64,000 nucleotides of DNA. It comes from Sacculina carcini. Lineage: Eukaryota; Arthropoda; Thecostraca; Sacculinidae. Both the position numbers and the translations under genes were made by a program. The notes beneath the pieces are model-generated. The model searched no databases. It was not told the DNA's origin and saw only the letters and a list, made by a program, of their open reading frames with translations. This document shows, piece by piece, positions 51,061-60,073 of the stretch; the first letter of the stretch is position 1, and the number at the start of each line of letters is the position of its first letter. The stretch spans positions 886,795-950,794 of the forward strand of contig OU696595.1 of NCBI GenBank assembly GCA_916048095.2. Reading direction: 5' to 3'.

Positions 51061-53984
51061 ATGAACTTCGACCGCTGAATAGACACAGCGTGCGAGAAAC
51101 CCACCACACCGTGACACCTGTCAAACTGGCCAGAGTGGTACCCAGAGGTACAATAAAAACTGTGGTGGATGCTTGGAACGGGCTCCACTCTATTGAAATC
51201 CGCTCAGAAGATAGGCACATGACAACATTTTTGACGGAACAAGGCAGGTATCGATACAAAAGAGCACCTATGGGTTTTTTGGCGTCCCAAGATGCATACA
51301 CACAAAGGTACGACACAATCATTGTGGACGTGGTGAGAAAGACAAAGTGTGTTGACGACACCCTCTTATGGGACGGAGACATCCAGACGCATTGGTGGCG
51401 CGTGATGGAATATTTGTCTCTTGTGGGACAAAAATGCATAGTGTTGAACCATTCAAAATTCCAATTTTCGAGAACCACGGTTGAATTTGCCGGCTTCGAG
51501 ATCACCGACCATGAAGTGAAACCGATGACAAAGCATTTAAATGCCATAGCACAGTTTCCGACACCGAAAAACATAACTGACATAAGGGCATGGTTCGGTC
51601 TGATAAACCAGGCATCACACTACGGTCGGCTCACTAGCATCATGACGACGTTTAGACCACTGTTGAGCTCAAAAGCAAAATTCTACTGGTGTGAAGAGCT
51701 AGACAATGCATTCCGGGAGTCTAAGTAGTATATGATTCAAACGATTCATGAGGGTGTGGAGATACTTGACCCTCGAAGGCGGACATGTCTAAATCCGGAT
51801 TTTTCTAAAACAGGTATTGGGTATTGGCTCCGGTAAAAGTATTGTCGATTTGACTCAATCAAGCCCGGATGCTGTGAGGATGGTTGGAAGATAACTATTG
51901 CTGGATACAGATTTCTTCGTGATGCGGAAGCTAGGTATGTTCCAGTCAACGGCGAGGCTCTAGCCGTGGCCTGGGCATTAGAAGACAGTCCTTTCTTCAC
52001 TCTTGGATGCAGCGACCTGGTAATCACCACATACCACAAACCGTTAGCAAAAATTCTCGGAGACCAGGAGTTAGCTGACATAGCAAACCCAAGATTGTTC
52101 CGCATCAAACAAAGAACGCTGCCATGGAAGTATCGCATAGTTCACGTACCGGGCGCAAGCATAGCAGCAGCGGATAGCGCTTCTCAATACCCAGCGAACG
52201 CAGGCCACACCTTATGCGAAGAGTACGAGACAGAGTGGGAAAAAACTAGCTACTTGTACGTCATGCGGGTTCACGAAACGAACGACGAGATAGAGACATC
52301 TCTGATTGCCGCATAAAAATCGAAGGCACATGAATTAGAAGCCGTAACTTGAGAAAAGGTGAGAGACATGGCATCTAAAGATGACGTGCTCAGACTACTT
52401 TCGCCTCTGATTGAGCAAGGATTTCCGGCATCGAGAGATAACATAACAGAGCCACTCCAACCGTTTTGGCAATTCAGAGATAAATTATAAATAGTGGACG
52501 GGGTCATTATGATGGATAATCGGATCGTAATCCCGACCGAGTTGCGCGAAGAGGTACTCCGAGTTCTTCACTCAGCACATCAAGGTACAACTAAAATGTT
52601 GAATATAGCAGCGAGTGTGGTATTCTGGCCTCAACTATCCAAATACATCGAGAACACCAGGGCCAGATGCCAACACTGCTGGTTTATGTCACCGTCACAG
52701 GCGCGCATGCCTCCAGCCACGCCTGTCACTCCAACCAGTCCATTTCAATCAATCGCTGCGGATTATTTTGAGCTTCAAGGTACGCATTACTTGGTGGTGG
52801 TTGATCGCTTCAGCGGATGGCCACTTATTGTAGCGTCATCCACAGGCACTAAATGCTTCTTGAAAGCCCTCCTCAACTATTGCTCTACTATTGGCGTACC
52901 ACAAGAGATTAGCACCGATGGTGGCGCTGAATTTACTGCCAAAAAAACAGAAGATTTTCTTCAACGATGGGGCATATCACATCGTGTGTCGTCCGCTTAC
53001 CATGCTCAAGCTAATGGACGCGCAGAAATACCGGTAAAATCTATAAAAAGGTTGATGAAATCGCACACCAGTGCTCAAGGTGGCATCCACACGGAAGCGA
53101 TTTCCGCCGGATTACTGCAGTATCGCAATACACCAGACCCAGAAACATCGATGTCACCATCGCAAGTAATATTCGGCAGAAATATTCGTGACCTGTTGCC
53201 AGTCGCACAAGGGACGCAGATATTCGACAACAATGTAGTTCACCCCATATGGCAAGACAACTGGCTCAAACATGAAGAAGCGTTGAGAGTACGGTTCGCT
53301 AAACAGGTAGACACACTCCGTCCAGGTACGCGTCGGCTACATCCTTTAGCAATGGGTGACAAGGTACTTGTTCAAAATCAAACAGGCCGACATAAACGTT
53401 GGGACCGATACGGAACTGTGGTCGAGGTGAGACCACATGGGCAGTATGTGATCAAGATTGACGGGTCAGGCAGACTATCTTTGATAAACCGACAATTCTT
53501 GAAAAAGATTGTGAGTTACATGGCTGACAAACCCTTTGATCAGATGGCACGAAGTTTACGCATACCAAGCCTTCCAGAGGATGACTCAACAGGCCCACAA
53601 GCGAACCTTCAGTCAGCAGGAAAATCCTACGATAACCAACGACAAGACCTGGCACGCCACTTTGTCTCTCAACCAGCGGCGGAGGTCGGTGTCAGCCCTT
53701 CATCATCAGAGGATACATATGATGGCGAGGGCACCAGTGGTGAATAATGCGACGGCGAACCTGCCATCGGTGATAGTGCAGGTGACACCAGCCACCAGGA
53801 AGCGAACGTGCCAGCTGCCAGTGATGCGAAAGGCTCGGCTTCCTCGGAGGAAGGTTCAAATGAAAATCGGTCCACATCACCCAAGCCTAACCAAACATCG
53901 CCATGTACTCGTCCCAGGCGGGTGCGACGACCGCCGTCGCGTCTTGAACGATTACGTGGTCTACTCGTCGAAGTACACCGATGA
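51060..53984 (+). pseudogene. Ty3-C: Gypsy pol (RT, RNase H, integrase), one frame with six stops
   Basis: RT: 'VPRGTIKTVVDAWNGLHSIE', 'YRYKRAPMGFLASQDAYTQR', 'KTKCVDDTLLWDGD' (V-D-D) and 'VEFAGFEITDHEVKP'. RNase H: 'PVNGEALAVAWALEDSPFFT' to 'VHVPGASIAAADSASQYP'. Integrase: 'VLRVLHSAHQGTTKML' with 'RCQHCW' (HHCC), 'FQSIAADYFELQG' (D), 'EISTDGGAEFTAKKTEDFLQ' (D), 'YHAQANGRAEIPVKSIKRLM' (E), then 'KVLVQNQTGRHKRWDRYGTV'. Stops at 51726, 51834, 52314, 52350, 52488 and 53745, all in one frame with no frameshift. 5' end lost at the minisatellite. Confidence 0.9.
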
Positions 53985-54032
53985 GATTCTTCAAGAGTTC
54001 ACATCGTCATCTCACTCTGTGAACTGGGGGGA

Positions 54033-54542
54033 TGTCGAATAATGAAAACTCCAACGGTAGATGGCGTTAGTTTCAAAGGGGGAATCACAACGGGTGAATG
54101 AACTTGAACTTGACCGATTAATGTGAACTTTTGTTGGTGTAACCCAGTTCAATTTGTGTGCTATCAGTGGAACGGCGAGTGTGTGCATTAGTGCGATATT
54201 TCGACTTTTTAATGTGAGTATGTTATGTAAAAATCTGTATTAGAATTCGTATTGTGTTTGTGGTTGATATCCCATCAATTGGCCCTCGCATCTTATTGCA
54301 TCTGTGATAGCAATATATCAGTGCATAATTGCGTTGCACAGCTCAGTACGTAAACCCGGTCTATACGCTTGAACGTGTTGGTTTATATCACGCTACTGTA
54401 CTGTACTGAATGTGGGGCTCAATTAATATTGTGCGTGTCAGTGTATCTCTTTATTGTTGTTTATTTCGTTATTGGTGTCATTTTCCAGGGAAAAACATCC
54501 GTGAGTTTGAATATACATCCCCACGAATGTCACTTTTGATCA
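54033..54542 (+). repeat. Probable Ty3-C 3' LTR
   Basis: Starts TGTCGAATAATG right after the purine tract 'aactgggggga' and ends ...TGATCA where hAT-like sequence resumes. About 510 bp with TG...CA ends. The partner 5' LTR is absent, so boundaries are inferred from one copy. Confidence 0.6.
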
Positions 54543-55045
54543 AATTCCTATTCAAGTAAATGCGTACTACAGTGCAGAATCTGGCTCAAGTGCTACAGTG
54601 CAGTATCTAGTATAGACAGCTCACACATCGTACTATACCACGCTCCAAAAATCTCACGACACCCTCCGTCTCGTGGACATTTCATGAAATGGAACAACGC
54701 TGTCCTGCGTGCCCAAAAACGTATAAATATCGAGTAGCACAGATATTAAGGTGAAGATAAATTGCTAAGTACTAACAGCAGAAAATTTGACATTTCTTGA
54801 TCTTGAGACCTAATATTCCATATCTTTTTCTATATTTTCCTCATATATACCGTTTTTGTGCCTCTTAATTGCAAAAAGTCACCAAACTTCGTGGTGAACT
54901 TACCTAATAACAAGAAAAATAACAAAAGGTAACCCGACGATAAAAAGTAACATAAAAGCAAAAAAGTAACCTAACGATGAAAACATAACTGTTGGTAACC
55001 TAATAACTTTTAAGATAATTATCGTACACAACTTTTTCAAGCAGT

Positions 55046-56504
55046 TTTAGGTACAACAACAACAACAACAACAACAACATGTATTTAATATAGCGCCAAA
55101 TATACAATGGTGCGATGACAGGATGAGATAAAAAATAATATAGTATGTATGTTTATAAAATAAATGAAACAAATGTCCGAATAGCTAAGAGCATGACAGA
55201 CAAAATTTAACAGGCATATATACAAAATAAAACACGAAATCATTCAACAGGGAGAGGTAGACACAAGAAGATGTGCATGCATAGCAGAAGAGAAGGATCG
55301 AAGTGAAGGGGATGACCGGATACGAGAAGGCAAGGAGTTATAGAGACGAGGATCAAATAAGTAGAAAGATTTAGCCGACCAAGGCGACTCCAAAACTGCT
55401 CGAGGGCAGTGAAAAGAGTGAAGACGACGACCTGAGTGTTGAGGTTCAGATAGTAGAGAGCGGAGGTAAGAAGGAGAGGAGGGTGAGCGGATAATTTTAA
55501 AGATAAAACAACACAGTTTATATTTGATCCGAGCCTGAACAGGAAGCCAGCCAAGTTTATGTAGGTAGGGAGAAGTTGGCGTGCGCGGAGGAAGACGGAA
55601 GACAAAGCGACATGATTGGTTCAATAACATTTGTAGGGAGCGAAGAGATTTAGAAGAGGCGTGAAGAAACAAAGAGTTACAATAGTCTAGACGAGGGAAA
55701 ATTAAGGATTGGATGAGAGTAATGACCGAGTTAGTGTCAATGTAAGCACGGATGGGATAGAGTTGTCTGAGAATGAGCCTGCAGGATCGCGATATATGCG
55801 CGAAATTGTAAGCTAATGACAGAGAGGGATCGAAGTAGACGCCAAGATTACGAACACAAGCAGATAGGGAGACAGAGAGAGACGGGGGAGAGGTTCTTGG
55901 AGAATGGAAGACCATGTATTCAGTTTTAGAATGGTTGATGATGAGCTGGCGGGAAGATGCCCAGGATGTGATGTCGCAAAATAACTTAGAGAGCAGATTA
56001 TGAGAGAATTTTGATAGCGGAATGTATAGTTGCAGATCATCAGCGTAGATATGGTATGGAATGGGGAATTTACGTATAATAGGGCAGAGAGAAGACATAT
56101 ACAGATTGAAAAGGAGAGGACCAAGAATGGAGCCCTGAGGCACACCATTAGAGAGCCAAAGAGGAGAAGAAGAGGAAGAGTTAGAACATACAGAAAATGA
56201 ACGGCCAGAAAAATATGAAGTCATGAGAGAGAGAGAGCAGAAGAGGATAAGCCAGCAGAAGCGAGGTCTTTGAGCAATATAGGGTGATTTACAAGATCGA
56301 AGGTGGAGGAAAGATCAAGTAGGACGAGGAGGACTGAATCACCAGAGGCAAAGGTTTGGAAGATGTCATTTACAAGGCAAAGTAAAAGAGATTCGGTAGA
56401 ATGATGTGAGAGGAAACCAGACTGGAATGGGTCGAGAATAGGATTTATCACAGGGGAGAGTTGTTCGTGAATAGCTGACTCAAGGAGTTTGGAAGGAAGA
56501 CTAT
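55046..56504 (-). mobile_element. L2/CR1-like LINE, 5'-truncated, inserted in hAT-like copy 4
   Basis: The 3' end at 55046-55090 is a TTG array (plus strand 'aac' repeats) preceded by GCGCTATATTAAATACATG, the L2/CR1 signature. The RT C-terminal half is at 55244-56224, with more RT in another frame at 56221-56451. 5' truncation is at about 56500. It splits family sequence between 55045 and about 56505. Confidence 0.85.
55244..56451 (-). pseudogene. L2/CR1-like reverse transcriptase (C-terminal part)
   Basis: 56451-56221 has 'LDPFQSGFLSHHSTESLLLC' and '[20 protein letters not shown]' (motif A). After a slip in a (GA) run near 56225, 326 open codons give '[20 protein letters not shown]' (motif B), '[14 protein letters not shown]' (YADD intact), '[13 protein letters not shown]' and '[20 protein letters not shown]'. 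The best preserved relative of LINE-1 in the window. Confidence 0.88.
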
Positions 56505-56639
56505 GAAAAAGCTTATGAAAAAGTAGCTTATGGAAAAGTGACCTTTAGGTGAAAAAGTAACTATTAACTTTTGACAGCCCTACTTATCACCATGACTTTG
56601 TCACTGTTTTATTTAGTTTGTCATTGTGCCCCATGTGTT

Positions 56640-56843
56640 GTAACCATGAGTTTGTCAACGGCTGCCACCAGATGTCGTTGCAATCGGTCATCAATGACGG
56701 CCAGGTTTGCCTGGTTCAGTTGACAGTCGGGATCACAATTGACACACACACATAGTCTGCCATTGTTTCGGCCTCGCACGGTAATACACCGATACATCGG
56801 CCGTGAAACCAGTCGTCACAACGATCACAACCAATGTAAAACC
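56640..56843 (-). pseudogene. PHD-finger exon relic, BPTF/NURF301-like
   Basis: Minus strand: a splice-acceptor-like 'gtgtgtcag' precedes 'FYIGCDRCDDWFHGRCIGVL', then 'PCEAETMADYVC'. This matches the second half of the BPTF-type PHD finger (C-x2-C...W-x-H-x2-C...Y-x-C-x2-C), including the aromatic W-F. The (GT) run after 'ADYV' is two bases longer than needed, so the last C-x2-C is split between frames. In the other frame it continues 'NCDPDCQLNQANLAVIDDRL' and 'QRHLVAAVDKLM'. BPTF is a subunit of the NURF chromatin remodeller that reads H3K4me3. It may be a decayed exon, retro-copy or transduced piece. Confidence 0.6.
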
Positions 56844-56994
56844 TGACACACACACATGCATAAAATATCAGGTGAAAGCTGCTCCAATTCAAAATGCAGT
56901 AAAAAGTGTTGGTGTATTAAAAATCAATACTGAATCAGTACAGTATTGAATCAGAGACACAAACACTGACTGACACTGATACTCATACACTCAC

Positions 56995-57051
<57 letters not shown>

Positions 57052-57190
57052 CACACACTGACTGACACTGACACTGACACACACATACACACACACACTG
57101 AATGACACTGACTCATAATGACACACACACACATACACACTGGCTGACACTAATACACTCATACACTGACACACACACACACATACACTT
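56995..57190. repeat. (CA)n and ACACTGACA minisatellite
   Basis: CA array at 57000-57055 followed by 'gacactgacactgacac' units. Similar in type to 42605-42970 but not the same array. Confidence 0.93.
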
Positions 57191-57325
57191 TGGTCTTTGT
57201 TGAAATGTGGTCGTGTGAGGTTGTGTCAAGTCAGCAGTGACCTTGAGTTTGATAGTATAAGTGAGCTTGTGATTGAAGTGTGTGGTTTTGTTTGGACACC
57301 GGATTCTGTTAACCAATCATCAAAT

Positions 57326-58422
57326 ATGGATCCGGAGACTATGAAGGTGCTTCTGAACTCCCAGCAAGCCGCTTATAGAGAAGCTATGGAATGCATCAAA
57401 ACCGAGATGAACACACGTATCACGTCGCTGGAAGAAACAGTATCTGAGTTGCGTAGAAGCCTGAAATTCTCTCAAGATGAAATCCGTGAGCTGCAGAACG
57501 AAGGCAGAGGGGCAAAACAACAAATGAGGCATGCCAAAATAATAATAAAAGAACAAAAAAACAAGATTGCTCAGATGGAAGTGAGAGCGAACAACGCCGA
57601 AGATCACAGCAGACGTAAAAATCTGAGAGTAAATGGCATTCAAGAGAGGGCAAATGAAACATGGGAACAGACAACATCGATTGTCAAGGAAATAATTGTT
57701 GGCAAATGCAGCTGCCCTCGCCCTCGATCGAGCACGCCCATCGGGATGGAGCCAAATCGACGGGCGAGCCGCGGAGTATTCTTGTTTGCTTCGACAAGCT
57801 TTGTGACCGCGAAACCGCGCTGAAAAACGACAACAAACTCAAGGGTACTGGTATATTCATAAACGAAGATTTGTGCGCCGCGTCTAGAGAGGCTAGGAGA
57901 GAAAAGATGCCGCTCCTACATGAAGCGCGTGCAGAAGGAAAGAATGCCTTCTTCAGGCACACGAGGCTGGTTATTCGTGACCGCCAAACAGGTGATCATG
58001 TGACTGCCCCGACCATCGGATCCGGTCGCGAAGTCAGCGCAGCGGCTGGAGTTGGGGTCTCCTCTGCCGTAACGGGGTGTCGCGCGTCGGGAGGTATCCG
58101 CGATTCTCAGCATGCGACTGCCGACGTGAGCCTTGTTCCGTGGGCATCTCAAGATGGTATATCCAGCAGCGCAAGTCATGTTAAGAAGCTGCACACTAGG
58201 ACTGTGAATGCTACTGAAACTGACGCACGTCAGAATGCGGATAGAGGCCGATCCACTCATCAAAGGATTGTGCGTCGCACTACACAAGACCATGAGCCGC
58301 GTACTCCGGTAGACGTTGTGCTGGCACAACAGGGAGCATCTCCGTCTCCCCATGTGCGCTCGCCAGCACACGGTGTTCAGGCCTCGTCAAAGCGAGCAGA
58401 ATCAGCTCGACGAAAATATTGA
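57326..58422 (+). pseudogene. LINE-4 ORF1 protein (coiled coil, one frameshift)
   Basis: ATG at 57326 (MDPETMKVLLNSQQAAYREA). Heptad-rich coiled coil over about residues 15-95 ('ITSLEETVSELRRSLKFSQD'), then 'NNAEDHSRRKNLRVNGIQER', the start of the RNA-binding core in L1/CR1-type ORF1 proteins. After a frame change between about 57705 and 57735, 'IEHAHRDGAKSTGEPRSILV' and 'EARAEGKNAFFRHTRLVIRD' complete the core. A low-complexity tail runs to 58422. RNA-binding chaperone in live elements. Confidence 0.78.
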
Positions 58423-58480
58423 TAAGTGATACACCCGCGTTTTCATTCAAAATTTTCACTTTTTCTAATGGTAAAAATTA

Positions 58481-58835
58481 ATGCCTAACAAGAACCTGAG
58501 ATACCGTGACCTTCTCTACAATCCTCTCCCAAATATTGATAGATATGATGGTCCCTGCGCAGATGAATTATACTTAAAGAGAATGTGTGGTTCCATTCCT
58601 GATTGCAATTATGCGTTGCCAGATGACATCAGCATAACCGACAACACTTTTAAGATCTCTCATGTTAATATTAGGTCCATCCCAAGGAGTTTTCAAAGTT
58701 TAAAAGACTATATTTTGTGTCCTTTCCAGCACGTTGTTGATGTCATCAGACTTACAGAAATTCGACTTGATACACATCTCTCCTCTCTGTATGATATGCC
58801 GGGATACAACTTCTTTACTAACTCAAGAAACGTTC
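58481..58835 (+). pseudogene. LINE-4 ORF2 N-terminus (endonuclease start)
   Basis: ATG at 58481 (MPNKNLRYRDLLYNPLPNID). 'FKISHVNIRSIPRSFQSLKD' is the first endonuclease motif (Asn of H-x-N-I-R-S), 'DVIRLTEIRLD' the second (Glu; usually S-E-T-W-L), and 'MPGYNFFTNSR' follows. Coding similarity stops at about 58835. Confidence 0.72.
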
Positions 58836-59191
58836 AATTTTATTGTCTACGCTTTGGGCTAAATTTTTAATTTAAAAAATGAAACCAAAAAATGTTATAG
58901 CGGTGAAAAGACAAAATGAACCCTGAAAATTGCGAAAATGTTGGTCAATATTCTAGCATCTACTTTTCATAAAATAGAAATGGTACAGCTATACAGATTA
59001 TACCACTGTGTAGAAAATTTTAATTTCTACAAGATAAGCCATAATTTATATCAAAAATTAAATTTAAAACATGTAAAATGCAAAAAAAAATCCATCTACA
59101 TTCAAAATTATATTTAAACTCCACGCGTCCGACTTTCTATACTTTTTTCTCTATTCTTCAAAAAGTGATTATCTCACATCTAAATAAATAA
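58836..59191 (-). repeat. Inverted copy of the 47.8-48.4 kb non-coding repeat
   Basis: Read on the minus strand it follows 47985-48420 ('tttagatgtgagataatcac', 'gacgcgtggagtttaaat', 'accaa..ttt' words), clearly related but diverged. Confidence 0.7.
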
Positions 59192-59512
59192 TACAACAAC
59201 AACAACAACAATGTATTTGTATAGCGCTCACACAGAAACAAGCGCGAAAGAGACAACAATTAGAAACAACAGTACACGATATCAAGATGTGAGAAAAGAA
59301 GTAGGAAATTCACAGAAAGGAAAAAAAAATATAATTATGGAGATAAATAAAATGAAAATAAGTAAAAACATGGGTAATTCTAAATTAGAGTCATAGGGAA
59401 GCGTAAGGTGTATGAGTGCGATAAGTGGGATCAAAAGATTTAGCAAAAAGATATTTACGAAGTGAGGAGGAAAATCTACTAAAGGATCAAGAGGAAGTGA
59501 TTATAATACCAT
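59192..59512 (-). repeat. L2/CR1-like LINE 3' tail only
   Basis: Plus-strand 'acaacaacaacaatg' then TATTTGTATAGCGCTC is the reverse of the L2/CR1 3' end. The remaining 280 bases look like 3' UTR. 5'-truncated before any RT. Confidence 0.65.
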
Positions 59513-60073
59513 TGTAATAAACGCACAGACGCTCAACTCGCACAGCACCGTATCTCCTCCAACAGTCAAACCACAAACACGACTCCCCGCTCACACCGTG
59601 ACACATACACACACACACACACACAAAGCCTCACCCGCCGCAGCAACCAATCAGCAGCGAGCCGGTCACTCGCCGCCGCCGCGGGCATGAACAATTCACG
59701 GCGTGTCAGTCATACTAGTACATACATACATACATATAAACATAGTACACAACACGAGCACAAACGCGAATCACAGACACACACACACACACACACACAC
59801 TAACACTCCATGCACATAACACTACATGCACACCTGGCTTCAAGAGCCAACTAAACGTATAAATCTACAAGATGCGGTAAAGTGGAAACGCTGCACAGAC
59901 AAACATGCGGTAAAGTGGAAACGCCATTGTATGACGAATGACAATAACAATGAAAATGCGTATCGACTGAACACGCACTCACACATGCATACTCACACAC
60001 ACTCACACAATAGCATGAACATCAATATTGAAATAATTGACGCGGCGCAGGATTGGCCCGTAATAAACGCACA
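59513..60073 (-). repeat. Ty3-B 3' LTR (left)
   Basis: 561 bp. Plus-strand ends TGTAATAAACGCACAG...AATAAACGCACA. Contains a 33-base tandem duplication around 'gcggtaaagtggaaacg' absent from the other LTR, a (CA)n run and (CATA)n. The pol stop lies inside it, so the last ~17 pol codons are LTR-encoded. Confidence 0.9.

Larger units (their letters stand above)
46159..56582 (+). mobile_element. hAT-like copy 4, complete termini, expanded to 10.4 kb by nested insertions
   Basis: Left end TAGGGCTGTCAAAA (46159-46172), right end TTTTGACAGCCCTA (56569-56582). Flanking octamers are CTCATCAC (46151-46158) and CTTATCAC (56583-56590), 7 of 8 identical and fitting the hAT nTnnnnAn pattern. Family sequence is present at 46159-46680, 54543-55045 and about 56505-56582. 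The rest is later insertions (Gypsy, LINEs, minisatellites). No transposase of its own. Confidence 0.8.
57197..58835 (+). mobile_element. LINE-4: 5' part of a CR1/L2-like LINE (ORF1 and start of ORF2)
   Basis: Carries the two ORF starts in the expected order and spacing (ORF1 end 58422, ORF2 start 58481). It breaks off in the endonuclease at 58835, where an inverted non-coding repeat begins. It is the only LINE here with a 5' end, and is 3'-truncated by insertion or deletion. Confidence 0.75.

Noticed and set aside
51726-53745. Reassigned stop codons, suggested by frames with stops but no shifts
   Set aside because: Ty3-B pol (959 codons), LINE-2 RT (775 codons) and the PolB palm (711 codons) contain none of TAA, TAG or TGA, so the standard code applies and the stops are mutations.
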